The position numbers were made by a program, and so were the translations under genes. The notes under the pieces are model-generated. The model was not told the DNA's origin. It was given only the letters and a program-made list of their open reading frames with translations, and did not search any database. This document shows positions 17,382 to 26,244 of a stretch of DNA of 39,697 nucleotides, piece by piece. The stretch comes from an uncultured Saprospiraceae bacterium (lineage in GTDB: Bacteria > Bacteroidota > Bacteroidia > Chitinophagales > Saprospiraceae), in contig CALDYJ010000142.1 of NCBI GenBank assembly GCA_937941095.1, positions 1-39,697 of the forward strand, written 5' to 3'. Numbering within the stretch: the first letter of the stretch is position 1; every line of letters starts with the position of its first letter.

Positions 17382-19220
17382 ATGTGTGGAATCGTCGCCT
17401 ATATTGGCAATAAACAAGCTTATCCGATTTTAATAGACGGCCTTAAAAGGTTAGAATATCGTGGTTATGACAGTGCTGGAATTGCTATCTATAACGGAGA
17501 TTTAAAAATATTTAAAAAGAAAGGCAAAGTAAAGGCGCTTCAAAATGAAGTCCGTGGTAAAGATATTTCCGGAACAATCGGGATAGGCCATACCAGATGG
17601 GCAACTCATGGAGAACCTAATGATGTCAATGCACATCCGCATGTATCAGGAAATGGGAGACTGACACTCATACATAATGGGATCATCGAAAATTATGAAA
17701 CTTTTAAAAAGGCATTGATCGAAAGAGGACATACCTTCGAAAGTGATACAGACACAGAAGTCTTGGTCCACCTTATTGAAGAAATTCAAAAAAGAGATAA
17801 ACTAGAATTAGAAGAAGCAGTAAGATTGGCATTGACTAAAGTAATCGGTGCTTACGCAATAGTGGTTATGGATAAAGATAATCCTGACATCTTAGTAGCT
17901 GCTAGAAAAGATAGTCCATTGGTAATTGGAATTGGAAAAAATGAATTTCACATTGCTTCTGATGGAAAAGCAATTGTAGAACACACAAAAAAAGTAGTTT
18001 ACCTAAAAAACGAAGAAATTGCCTTAGTAAATAGAGACGGAGACCTTTCGATTAAGACAATCAATAACGACATTGCAACACCTTTTATCCAAGAGTTAGA
18101 CTTAGAACTTGAGGAAATTGAAAAAGGAGATTATGAGCATTTTATGCTTAAGGAAATATGTGAGCAACCTAAGACTGTTGCAGATTGTATGCGTGGGAGG
18201 ATCAATGCAAAAGAAGGCTGGATCAAAGTTGGAGGAGTACAAAACCTTTTTCAAAACTTTTCTGAAGCTCGGCGTATCATTATAGTTGCTTGTGGTACGA
18301 GTTGGCATTCTGCCCTCATTGGTGAATACTTATTTGAAGAACTCGCAAGAATATCTGTAGAAGTAGAGTATGCTTCTGAATTTAGGTATAGGAACCCAAT
18401 TTTGGATGAAAAAGATATGGTGATCGCCATTTCTCAATCAGGAGAAACCAGAGACACTATGGCTGCCATCGAAATGGCAAAAGAAAAAGGGGCCATGTTA
18501 TATGGAATCGTAAACTCTGTCGGTTCTTCCATAGCAAGATTGACAGATGCAGGTTCATACATTCATGCAGGACCAGAAATTGGCGTAGCATCTACAAAAG
18601 CATTTACAGGACAGGTGACCTTATTGACCATGATGGCGATTCATTTAGGCTATCAAAAAGGAACCATTCCAAGGTCCTACTATTTGCAACTTTTAGATGA
18701 ACTAGAAGAAATTCCAAACAAGATTAAGCAAATCCTTGCAAAGGAAGCTCAGATCAAATACTTAGCAAAAGAATTTAAGGATTCTAACAATGCGCTTTAT
18801 TTAGGAAGAGGCTACAACTTTCCAGTTGCTTTAGAGGGCGCTTTAAAATTGAAAGAGATTTCTTACATACATGCTGAAGGATATCCAGCAGCTGAAATGA
18901 AACACGGGCCTATTGCTTTGATAGATGAAAATATGCCTGTGATTTTTATAGCAACAAATAAAAGTATCCACGAAAAAATATTTAGTAACATACAAGAAGT
19001 TAAATCTAGAAAAGCCAAAGTCATCGCTATCGTGAATGAAGGAGACGAGGCCGTCAAAAATTTAGCTGATTATATCATAGAAATCCCAGTAACAGATGAG
19101 CCACTTACTCCGTTACTATCTGTAATACCGCTTCAATTATTATCTTATCACATAGCTTTAATGAGAGGTTGCGATGTGGATCAACCAAGGAATTTAGCCA
19201 AATCAGTAACTGTAGAATAA
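17382..19220 (+). CDS. glmS: Glutamine--fructose-6-phosphate aminotransferase (isomerizing)
   Basis: GlmS makes glucosamine-6-phosphate from fructose-6-phosphate and glutamine, the entry step to peptidoglycan and LPS amino sugars. The 612-residue enzyme starts MCGIVAYIG, so that Cys2 becomes the N-terminal nucleophile of the glutaminase domain; GHTRWATHGEP and HNGIIENYE follow. Two SIS isomerase domains occupy the C-terminal half (ACGTSWHSALIGEYLFE, SQSGETRDT, AEGYPAAEMKHGPIAL), and the enzyme ends DQPRNLAKSVTVE, which closes the active site. Only nine bases separate it from the DUF4270 gene, leaving no room for a glmS ribozyme. Confidence 0.97.
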   Translation: MCGIVAYIGNKQAYPILIDGLKRLEYRGYDSAGIAIYNGDLKIFKKKGKVKALQNEVRGKDISGTIGIGHTRWATHGEPNDVNAHPHVSGNGRLTLIHNGIIENYETFKKALIERGHTFESDTDTEVLVHLIEEIQKRDKLELEEAVRLALTKVIGAYAIVVMDKDNPDILVAARKDSPLVIGIGKNEFHIASDGKAIVEHTKKVVYLKNEEIALVNRDGDLSIKTINNDIATPFIQELDLELEEIEKGDYEHFMLKEICEQPKTVADCMRGRINAKEGWIKVGGVQNLFQNFSEARRIIIVACGTSWHSALIGEYLFEELARISVEVEYASEFRYRNPILDEKDMVIAISQSGETRDTMAAIEMAKEKGAMLYGIVNSVGSSIARLTDAGSYIHAGPEIGVASTKAFTGQVTLLTMMAIHLGYQKGTIPRSYYLQLLDELEEIPNKIKQILAKEAQIKYLAKEFKDSNNALYLGRGYNFPVALEGALKLKEISYIHAEGYPAAEMKHGPIALIDENMPVIFIATNKSIHEKIFSNIQEVKSRKAKVIAIVNEGDEAVKNLADYIIEIPVTDEPLTPLLSVIPLQLLSYHIALMRGCDVDQPRNLAKSVTVE

Positions 19221-19226
19221 AATATC

Positions 19227-19904
19227 ATGACTGAACAACAAACGCATAACATGGAATACAACTCCTCTAAGGAGCGGTTGATCATTCCAGAATATGGTAG
19301 AAATGTGCAAATGCTCATTAACCATGCTAAGACGATAGAAGATATTGAAGAAAAGCAAAAATTCATTGAAAGAATAGTCCACTTGATGATGCAGATGCAT
19401 CCTCAAAACAAAAACATGGAAGACTACAAAGAAAAGTTGTGGAAGCATGTTTTTAAAATTGCTGAATTTGAATTAGACGACATAAAGGTGCCTGAAGGGA
19501 TGGAAAGACCGACGGTTGAAATTGACAAGAAAAAACCAGAACCTTTAGCTTATCCAGACAGTGCCGCTCGATTTAGACATTATGGAAAAAACATCCAAAT
19601 TATGATAGCGAAAGCCATCGAAATGGAAGATGAAGAAAAGAAAAATCAATTTGCTACCGTCATAGGCAACTACATGAAGATGGCATACAGAACTTGGAAT
19701 AGAGAACATTATGTTTCTGATGAAGTAATCATTCAAGATTTAGACAAATTGTCTGATGGCAAATTAGTGCTTGATGAAAATACCTTCTTAGACACTTTGA
19801 CCAATTCTAATAGACAACGTAAAAAGAAACCTTCACATTCTCATGGTAGAGACTATGGTCATCACCGTGGTAAAAAAGGAGGAGGAAGAAAGAAGAGGTA
19901 TTGA
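19227..19904 (+). CDS. DUF4290 protein with basic His/Gly/Arg-rich tail
   Basis: The 225-residue soluble protein matches DUF4290, a Bacteroidota family of unknown function. It is mostly helical, with two similar halves: LIIPEYGRNVQMLINHA near residue 15 and FRHYGKNIQIMIAKAIEME near 110. These look like an internal duplication. The last 30 residues are a low-complexity basic tail (SHSHGRDYGHHRGKKGGGRK) that could bind RNA, DNA or metal. It begins six bases after glmS and overlaps the Nudix gene by four bases. This conserved position suggests a link to amino-sugar or envelope metabolism, but that is inference only. Confidence 0.85.
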   Translation: MTEQQTHNMEYNSSKERLIIPEYGRNVQMLINHAKTIEDIEEKQKFIERIVHLMMQMHPQNKNMEDYKEKLWKHVFKIAEFELDDIKVPEGMERPTVEIDKKKPEPLAYPDSAARFRHYGKNIQIMIAKAIEMEDEEKKNQFATVIGNYMKMAYRTWNREHYVSDEVIIQDLDKLSDGKLVLDENTFLDTLTNSNRQRKKKPSHSHGRDYGHHRGKKGGGRKKRY

Positions 19905-20437
19905 AAGAATGGATTAAACTAAAATCTGAGCATCTTCTCGATTTAAAAATCTTTAAAGCCAGATTTGAATTTCTAAAAAACCCGCGCAATAATAAGGAAG
20001 TAAAAGTTACTGTTCTTGAAGCTAATGATGCAGTTAATGTAGTGGCTTTTACTCCCCAACAAAAGATCCTTATCATCAAACAACTCAGGTTTGGGACGGG
20101 ACAATTTTCAATTGAAATTCCAGGAGGTTTTATTGATGATGGAGAAGACCATCTTACTGCAGCTCAACGTGAACTAAGAGAAGAAACAGGGTACTCATCT
20201 ACAACTTGGACTTACTTAGGATACGTTTATGCCAATCCTGTTTTTATGACTTCTAAAATCCATCATTACTTGGCTACTGACATTGTTTTGGATCAAGCTA
20301 CTGACTTTGACGATGAAGAAGACATCGAACAATTTCTTTGGACAAAAGAAAGGCTATTAGATGCCTTTGATAAAAACGAAATCACTCATCCTCACACCAT
20401 AAGTGCCTTAGCCAGAGCAGCCTTATTAAGACTTTAA
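19901..20437 (+). CDS. Nudix hydrolase, ADP-ribose pyrophosphatase-like
   Basis: The 178-residue protein contains a complete Nudix box, GFIDDGEDHLTAAQRELREE followed by TGY, fitting Gx5Ex7REUxEExGU. The preceding IKQLRFGTGQFSIEIPGG is typical of ADP-ribose/nucleotide-sugar pyrophosphatases (NUDT5/YffH-like), so ADP-ribose or an NDP-sugar is the likely substrate. The start is TTG at 19901, which overlaps the DUF4290 stop as TTGA and implies coupled translation. The only nearby ATG (19909) is out of frame. It is the last gene of the rightward operon. Confidence 0.87.
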   Translation: MKEWIKLKSEHLLDLKIFKARFEFLKNPRNNKEVKVTVLEANDAVNVVAFTPQQKILIIKQLRFGTGQFSIEIPGGFIDDGEDHLTAAQRELREETGYSSTTWTYLGYVYANPVFMTSKIHHYLATDIVLDQATDFDDEEDIEQFLWTKERLLDAFDKNEITHPHTISALARAALLRL

Positions 20438-20448
20438 TTTAAATTTCT

Positions 20449-20796
20449 TTAAGATAGCTTTTCATTACCTGCATGCCTTTCTTTATCTCGCTTCGATTTC
20501 TTATCCAAGCTTTTTAACAAAGCAGCATTAAGATCAACACCTGTCTGATTGGCTAAACACATTAACACAAACAAGACATCTGCCATTTCACCCGCAAGAT
20601 CTTCTTTCGCTGAAGCTTCTTGCGCCTTTGTTTTAAAAGATTGTTCACCATATATGCGCGCCATCAAACTAGCCACTTCTCCGACTTCTTCTGAAAGAAT
20701 GGCTGTGTTCGTCAGTTCATTGAAGTAACGAATACCTATGTCTTTGATCCATTGGTCGACCTTTTTTTGGGCACCTTTTATGCTCAGTTGTTCCAT
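20449..20796 (-). CDS. MazG-like nucleotide pyrophosphohydrolase
   Basis: This is a 115-residue all-alpha NTP pyrophosphatase of the MazG/dUTPase-2 superfamily. The metal-binding motifs are visible: EEVGE (36-40) and EMADV with E70 and D73, after the KEDLAG helix. Single-domain members of this kind hydrolyse (d)NTPs or related nucleotides for house-cleaning; the exact substrate cannot be read from sequence. The start lies one base after the stop of the peptidase gene, so it is probably co-transcribed with it, though a functional link is not evident. Confidence 0.9.
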   Translation of the reverse strand: MEQLSIKGAQKKVDQWIKDIGIRYFNELTNTAILSEEVGEVASLMARIYGEQSFKTKAQEASAKEDLAGEMADVLFVLMCLANQTGVDLNAALLKSLDKKSKRDKERHAGNEKLS

Positions 20797-20797
20797 G

Positions 20798-22099
20798 TCA
20801 ATTTGCTTTCTTCATGTTGTAAAGTGGCAAAACACTTACTTTCATCCAATCCTTTAATTTAGCATAAACGGCATCTTGATCATTCTTGTTGAAGCTAGCA
20901 ATCCTTGTGTAATGAGAACCGCCTTTTTTGTCAAGTCTTAAGGCGTCCACTTCTTTAGTTGGATGATATCCACAAGCAGTCCAAGTATCTATTTCTCCAT
21001 AAATGTAAATGATCTCATCACCATTTTTGTCTAACCAATCAATGACCGGTTGTGAATAATTAGAATAAGAGAGATCTGTATTCTTTGGAGCAAAAATTAA
21101 ATTGTTAGCGTCTTTTGCTTCGACTAATAAATCTTGTACATGATCTTTTATAAAACCATAATACCCCAGCTCCGTAACAAATTGATAATAAGAAGGTCTG
21201 AAATAATCACAAGTTGCATCACTATAAAAGTCATAACCAACTACGGCATTTAAGTGATCAAAATATTCTTGGTCGCTTGCCTCTAATCCTGGTACTTTAT
21301 CGCAATCGGCTCCCCACTGCCAGAAGGAAAAAGTATATTCCAATACGGCATATTCTAATACGCTACCATAGCCCATAAATTCAAAACTTTTATTTCCTTC
21401 TTTGGCCCATTTTTCTACCATGGCAACTAAATTGTCTCTTCTTTTTAAAGCTTCCTTTTGAAAAGCATCAAGTTTGTCTCTGCAAGCTTTATCTCCAATG
21501 CTCATGATGTGTTCATCTGTTCTCTTATCTTCTTGACCGAGGGTTAATGGAGCAACATAGGCTACAGAAGCATGAACATCTTTTGGGTAGCGATATTTGT
21601 AAGTGAGGGTGCTTGTGCCTCCTTTACTTATTCCCGTTGCTAACCATTTTTTTCTATAGATCTTTTTAAAAAGTAAGCGTAAACGATGCAAGTCATCCAT
21701 CGCATGATCATTCTTTAGGTATTTCCAATCATGTTTGATGGGTTTCGATTTTCCATAATACCGATATTCAACAATGAGCTGATTACTATTTAGTGCTTTT
21801 GAAAGTTCATAAGTTCTTTGGCTGGCCCCATAACCCTCAGTCACAAACACCATTGGGTTCTTTCTGTCCACATGAGATAAAAATAATCTTTGTTCAAAAT
21901 GTCCAGCTGCTGGGTTTTTGTGATCTAGTGGTTGACGAATCATGATCTCATAGACCTCTTTGAAATGGTCTGAAGTCTTTAGTTTTTTTACCGTAGCATT
22001 AGGGATCTTTTTTTGAATCAACTGCATTATCTTGCTTTCCGCAAATGCTGTTGAAGATAAAAAGATGAATAAGCCAATTGAGATATAAATTTTGCGCAT
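20798..22099 (-). CDS. Secreted S37 (PS-10)-type serine peptidase
   Basis: The 433-residue protein starts with a clear signal peptide (MRKIYISIGLFIFLSSTAFA). The mature part fits the PS-10/S37 family of tripeptidyl aminopeptidase-like enzymes with an alpha/beta-hydrolase fold: IRQPLDHKNP (55-64), EYRYYGKSKP, nucleophile ATGISKGGTST with Ser158, probable Asp371 in YGEIDTWTACG and His396 in GGSHYTRI. It would act in the periplasm or outside the cell, trimming peptides from the N-terminus. S28-type peptidases are the nearest alternative. The triad is complete. It heads a two-gene unit with the MazG-like gene. Confidence 0.87.
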   Translation of the reverse strand: MRKIYISIGLFIFLSSTAFAESKIMQLIQKKIPNATVKKLKTSDHFKEVYEIMIRQPLDHKNPAAGHFEQRLFLSHVDRKNPMVFVTEGYGASQRTYELSKALNSNQLIVEYRYYGKSKPIKHDWKYLKNDHAMDDLHRLRLLFKKIYRKKWLATGISKGGTSTLTYKYRYPKDVHASVAYVAPLTLGQEDKRTDEHIMSIGDKACRDKLDAFQKEALKRRDNLVAMVEKWAKEGNKSFEFMGYGSVLEYAVLEYTFSFWQWGADCDKVPGLEASDQEYFDHLNAVVGYDFYSDATCDYFRPSYYQFVTELGYYGFIKDHVQDLLVEAKDANNLIFAPKNTDLSYSNYSQPVIDWLDKNGDEIIYIYGEIDTWTACGYHPTKEVDALRLDKKGGSHYTRIASFNKNDQDAVYAKLKDWMKVSVLPLYNMKKAN

Positions 22100-22208
22100 T
22101 TTGTTCTTTTATAATTGCAATTTACATATTTCATAGAAAGAAAAGATCGACAAATTGATTCTTTAGCTTTCTATCCATAAATTGTGAGATCAATTTAAAC
22201 AACAAAGC

Positions 22209-22646
22209 ATGCGCTTATTCATATTAGCATTGTTAAGCATATCATTCTTCACAATAAACGACCCCATGAAAAACGTAAAACCTAAAAATGTGCTTGGCAC
22301 AGCACTTCAATCTTGTTGTACAAGTCCAATGACTGGTTTTTATAGAGATGGTTATTGCACATCTGGTGCAGAAGATTATGGCACTCATATTGTTTGCGCT
22401 ATTGTAACGGAAGATTTTCTAGCTTATACAAAAGAGCAAGGTAATGACCTAAGCACTCCGCTTCCTGCTCCCTATTCTTTTCCTGGTTTGAAACCTGGTG
22501 ATAAATGGTGCCTTTGCGCATCAAGGTGGATCGAAGCAGTCAGAGATGGACATGCTCCAAAATTATTACTTACTTCGACGCATGAAAAGATGTTGGAATA
22601 TATGGATTTGGAAGTCTTAAAAAAGTGGGCCTTTGAAGAGGAGTAA
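22209..22646 (+). CDS. DUF2237 protein, possibly with a signal peptide
   Basis: The core (from residue 20) is a textbook DUF2237 protein: NVLGTALQSCC, MTGFYRDGYC, HIVCAIVTEDFL, GNDLSTP, FPGLKPGDKWCLCASRW and HAPKLLLTSTHE. DUF2237 is a small Cys-rich family found across bacteria with no defined activity. Members normally begin only a few residues before NVLG, as would be the case with the ATG at 22266. The upstream ATG at 22209 instead adds MRLFILALLSISFFTIND, which looks like a short signal peptide. I cannot decide between a cytoplasmic and an exported form, and give the longer frame. Confidence 0.85.
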   Translation: MRLFILALLSISFFTINDPMKNVKPKNVLGTALQSCCTSPMTGFYRDGYCTSGAEDYGTHIVCAIVTEDFLAYTKEQGNDLSTPLPAPYSFPGLKPGDKWCLCASRWIEAVRDGHAPKLLLTSTHEKMLEYMDLEVLKKWAFEEE

Positions 22647-22700
22647 AACTTTAAAAGAGACATGACTGATTATAAATAAAATAAAATAATAAAATAACAG

Positions 22701-23408
22701 ATGATGAAGTATTGCACAACGATTGCATTTTTGTTTTTAATAAATATCTCCCTAGTTAAAGCTCAAGGAACAGAGGTAGGTGTCATGACTACTTTTGAAG
22801 GAGAACAAATTACCTTGTACAAAAGAGGATCAAAGAAAATGAATCTGTCTAGGATGGAAAAAGGATGCGATTGTCAATTGGGTAAAGGTAATGTGTTATT
22901 ATATGTTTCTAAAGATGGAGAAATAAACAAAATAAAACAATCCCAAATAAAGAATTTGAAACTTAATAAAGGAACCAGCTACTGCAAAGAAGCAAGCTCC
23001 AGCATGACTGGCGGTGGTATGATGAACTACGATTTAGGAATGAAACTTCCAGAATCATTAGAACTTTTCGGTCTTCCAATTAAAAAGAATGGGAAACTTA
23101 TCTCTTTGCACAGTGTATTGTTTGAAGGCGATAAGCACATTTTAACCTTGCACTCCAGATCAACTATGGAGTCGAATGTATACATTTTCACCAAAGAAAA
23201 ACATCAGTTTATTACAGGTGGATATAACTACTTAGAAGTCGGCTATGGAAAGGAAGGAAAAAAAGCTTTACAAGAAATAAAAAATAATTTTAGAGCATGT
23301 AAAGAGTTCATTAATGCTATAAATGAAACAGTATCAAGAAACAGTAAAGTTAAACGACTCCAAATGGTTCCTGTTCTACAAAACGCGTATAGTCAAACTT
23401 GTAATTAA
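22701..23408 (+). CDS. Secreted hypothetical protein, Cys-containing
   Basis: I do not recognise the family of this 235-residue protein. It opens with a signal peptide (MMKYCTTIAFLFLINISLVKA, then QG), so it is probably periplasmic or surface-bound. The mature part starts with a short beta-rich segment (VGVMTTFEGEQITLYKRG) containing a CDC motif, has a Gly/Met-rich linker (SMTGGGMMNYD) and a second beta-rich half, and ends with a helical stretch and TCN. It follows DUF2237 by 54 bases on the same strand and is convergent with ddl. A second ATG directly follows the first. Confidence 0.7.
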   Translation: MMKYCTTIAFLFLINISLVKAQGTEVGVMTTFEGEQITLYKRGSKKMNLSRMEKGCDCQLGKGNVLLYVSKDGEINKIKQSQIKNLKLNKGTSYCKEASSSMTGGGMMNYDLGMKLPESLELFGLPIKKNGKLISLHSVLFEGDKHILTLHSRSTMESNVYIFTKEKHQFITGGYNYLEVGYGKEGKKALQEIKNNFRACKEFINAINETVSRNSKVKRLQMVPVLQNAYSQTCN

Positions 23409-23430
23409 TTAGAGAAAATAGCAACGACAA

Positions 23431-24402
23431 TTAGGTATTGAGTGTGTCCTTAATGATTTCATCCAGCATGAAGGATACACTCATATCATTTGCTCTAAGT
23501 TGCTGAGGGACCAGGCTTTGTTCAGACATGCCGGGAATGGTATTCACTTCTAGAAAATAAAATTCATCCTCTACTAAAATGTAATCAAAGCGGACAAAGC
23601 CTTTGCAGTTAAGTATTTTAAAAAGTCTTAAGGATTGTTCTTGTGCTTTTTTTGTGAGATTAGGACTTAAATCTGCAGGGGTCACTTCAGAGCTCTCGTT
23701 TTTATACTTTGCATCATAATCAAAGAAGTCACCAAAGGGTATGATTTCCGTTACAGGTAAAACATGTAAGCCTTTTTTGGATAAAAAGACTCCATTAGAA
23801 AACTCTCTGCCTTTTAAATATTCCTCAACGATCACCTCGTCGTCATATTTAAAAGCCTTTGCTACAGCTTCACTGTAATCAGTATCAGCGTTTACTTTCG
23901 TGACGCCCCAACTACTTCCATTTTTATTAGGCTTTACAAAAAGGCTTACGTCTTTTAGTTTTTTTAACGCTTCATAATCCTCTTCGACTCCTTTTCTGAT
24001 CATCACAGATTTTGCCATTGGAACTTCAAATGATTTTAAGAAATTTTTGCAGGCTTGCTTATCAAAAGTTAATGCAGAAGTAAAGTGATCGCAACCGGTA
24101 AAAGGTATATTGATAAACTCAAAGTAAGCTTGAAGTTGCCCATTTTCTGCAGGTATACCATGAAGGATAAAAAAGACAAGATCAAAAGAGATGGATTCAT
24201 TCTCTAGACTTAAAGTGAAATCGTTTTTGTCTATGAGTCTTTTGGAATCTATGTCAATGAATTTTCCATTCGAAAAGTCAATTTTCCTAGCCTTGTATAA
24301 CTCAGGATTTAAATGCTTAATTATGGTATTAGCACTTTTTAAGGAAATGGGTCTTTCAGCATTGTCTCCTCCGGTTATTACTGCTATGTTGAGTTTTTTC
24401 AT
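23431..24402 (-). CDS. ddl: D-alanine--D-alanine ligase
   Basis: Ddl makes the D-Ala-D-Ala dipeptide for peptidoglycan precursors in the cytoplasm. The 323-residue ATP-grasp enzyme shows VITGGDNAERPISLKSA at the N-terminus (the usual GGxSxExxVS element in a slightly divergent form), HGIPAENGQLQAYFE, LFVKPNKNGSSWGVTKV, VEEYLKGREFSNGV and the metal-binding EVNTIPGMSEQSLVP near the C-terminus. The final block matches the Ser/Tyr-lid region of true Ddl enzymes. It is a single-gene unit, separated by a 190-base AT-rich gap from the next gene upstream and convergent with the secreted hypothetical. Confidence 0.92.
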   Translation of the reverse strand: MKKLNIAVITGGDNAERPISLKSANTIIKHLNPELYKARKIDFSNGKFIDIDSKRLIDKNDFTLSLENESISFDLVFFILHGIPAENGQLQAYFEFINIPFTGCDHFTSALTFDKQACKNFLKSFEVPMAKSVMIRKGVEEDYEALKKLKDVSLFVKPNKNGSSWGVTKVNADTDYSEAVAKAFKYDDEVIVEEYLKGREFSNGVFLSKKGLHVLPVTEIIPFGDFFDYDAKYKNESSEVTPADLSPNLTKKAQEQSLRLFKILNCKGFVRFDYILVEDEFYFLEVNTIPGMSEQSLVPQQLRANDMSVSFMLDEIIKDTLNT

Positions 24403-24592
24403 TTTCCTTATTGTATAAACAAACGTTTTCTAAAAATACAGTAGATAAACTTCTTCAAGACTGTTTTAATTTGTTTAGTAGTCTATTTGTTTTTATGTTT
24501 AAAGATATTGTCTTATCTACTTGGGATTCAAATATAAAAAGACAAATATTATTTTTTTTAACAGATCCAAAGCTTAAAATAAATAATTCATT

Positions 24593-26182
24593 ATGAGGAA
24601 CGAATTTATAGCTTTTACAATTATCTCACTCTTATTAGTAGGCTTAATTTCTTTTTTTGTTTGGCCTCCCTTTTGGTTCACCTTAATTCCTTTGATACCT
24701 TTATTGCTTTTAGGCTGGTATGATATGTTTCAAAGAAAGCACGCCATCATGCGTAATTTTCCAATCCTAGGAAGGGGAAGATACCTTATGGAAAAAATGC
24801 GCCCAGGTGTCCAGCAGTATTTTATAGAATCTGATACAGAAGGAAAACCATTTGATCGTTTAAATAGATCCATCATTTATCAAAGAGCGAAAGATGTTTT
24901 AGACACAACACCATTTGGAACACAACTAGACGTATATGCAGAAGGTTATGAATGGATGAATCATTCCATTGCTTCCATTGATCCACACAAATTGGATCAA
25001 GATCCGAGAACGATTGTTGGAGGTCCTGCTTGTAAGCAATTGTATCCAGCTTCATTATTTAATGTATCAGCAATGAGCTTTGGTTCCTTAAGTAGCGCTG
25101 CGATTATGGCCCTTAACGGCGGAGCAAAAATTGGTGGCTTTGCACACAATACTGGAGAAGGAGGCATAAGTCCTTACCACAAAAAATTTGAAGGAGACCT
25201 TATCTATCAAATTGGTACTGGCTACTTTGGATGTAGGTCCAAAGATGGACACATAGACTGGGATGAATTTGTAAAAAGATGTGAGGAACCAAGCGTAAAA
25301 ATGGTAGAATTAAAATTATCACAAGGAGCAAAACCAGGACATGGAGGAATATTGCCAGCTAAAAAAGTGACTAAAGAAATAGCAGAGATTCGAGGGATAG
25401 AAATGGGTAAAGATGTATTGTCCCCACCTTACCACAAAGAATTCGACTCTCCGATGGGTCTTTTGCAAACCATAAAAAAGATGCAAGACCTCTCAGGAGG
25501 AAAACCAATAGGATTCAAATTATGTGTTGGATCAAAGCAAGAGTTTTTTGCCATCTGTAAAGCCATGATCAGTTCTGGTATACGCCCAGATTTTATCGCT
25601 GTGGATGGAGGTGAAGGAGGAACTGGAGCAGCACCCTTAGAATTTTCAAATTCAGTAGGCATGCCTTTTAAAGAAGGTCTCGCTTTTGTGTACGACGCCT
25701 TAGTCGGTTTTGACTTGAAAAAGGACATCAAGATTTTCGCAGCTGGAAAAGTAGTGACGGGATTTCACATATTCCGAGCCTTAGCTCTAGGTGCAGATGC
25801 TTGTTATAGTGCAAGAGCGATGATGATGGCAGTAGGGTGTATCCAAGCTTTAGAATGCAACAACAATCATTGCCCGACAGGGGTTGCCACACAAGATCCA
25901 GAATTAGTAGCCGGCTTAAATGTGGAAGACAAAAAAGATAGGGTAGCCAATTACCACAATGAAACCGTCCACAGTTTTGTAGAGTTGATGGCTGCTGCTG
26001 GAATCAAAGAGCATGAGCAAATCAATAGACGCCACATCAATCGTAGGATTAGTATGAATACCATAAAGCGTTACGATGAAATTTATCCTTACGTCGAGAA
26101 GGGCGCTTTTTTAAACATGGATACTTGTCCGGAAGAATATAAGATATTTTTAGAGGAGGCTCATGCAGAGAGATTTGACTAG
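24593..26182 (+). CDS. FMN-binding glutamate synthase-family protein
   Basis: The 529-residue protein carries the FMN/central domain of glutamate synthase (GltB-like) without the glutaminase and GXGXG domains. Two hydrophobic segments at residues 5-45 anchor it to the membrane. The FMN barrel shows NVSAMSFGSLSSAAIMAL, GFAHNTGEGG and AVDGGEGGTGAAP. The iron-sulfur ligands occur as C-x5-C-x4-C in CIQALECNNNHCPTG, the pattern of the GltS [3Fe-4S] cluster. Membrane-anchored members of this family are common, but the electron donor and true substrate are not settled, so I do not call it a working glutamate synthase. Its stop codon lies inside a long palindrome. Confidence 0.9.
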   Translation: MRNEFIAFTIISLLLVGLISFFVWPPFWFTLIPLIPLLLLGWYDMFQRKHAIMRNFPILGRGRYLMEKMRPGVQQYFIESDTEGKPFDRLNRSIIYQRAKDVLDTTPFGTQLDVYAEGYEWMNHSIASIDPHKLDQDPRTIVGGPACKQLYPASLFNVSAMSFGSLSSAAIMALNGGAKIGGFAHNTGEGGISPYHKKFEGDLIYQIGTGYFGCRSKDGHIDWDEFVKRCEEPSVKMVELKLSQGAKPGHGGILPAKKVTKEIAEIRGIEMGKDVLSPPYHKEFDSPMGLLQTIKKMQDLSGGKPIGFKLCVGSKQEFFAICKAMISSGIRPDFIAVDGGEGGTGAAPLEFSNSVGMPFKEGLAFVYDALVGFDLKKDIKIFAAGKVVTGFHIFRALALGADACYSARAMMMAVGCIQALECNNNHCPTGVATQDPELVAGLNVEDKKDRVANYHNETVHSFVELMAAAGIKEHEQINRRHINRRISMNTIKRYDEIYPYVEKGAFLNMDTCPEEYKIFLEEAHAERFD

Positions 26183-26214
26183 GTTTACTAAACCTCCAAG
26201 GTTTAGTAAACCTA
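26180..26214. repeat. Perfect 15-bp palindrome, REP-like, copy 1
   Basis: TAGGTTTACTAAACC and GGTTTAGTAAACCTA form a perfect 15-bp stem with a five-base loop (TCCAA). Each arm is also nearly self-complementary (GGTTTA-n-TAAACC). The element contains the stop codon of the preceding gene and shares its core with the terminator hairpin 30 bases downstream. Confidence 0.8.
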
Positions 26215-26244
26215 AGGAAATAAAATGAATTAGCCAACATAAAT

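Noticed and set aside
24411..24596. A 61-codon rightward open frame in the gap between ddl and the glutamate-synthase-like gene
   Set aside because: It begins with TTG, has no recognisable content and runs into the next start codon; the region is simply AT-rich and low in stops.
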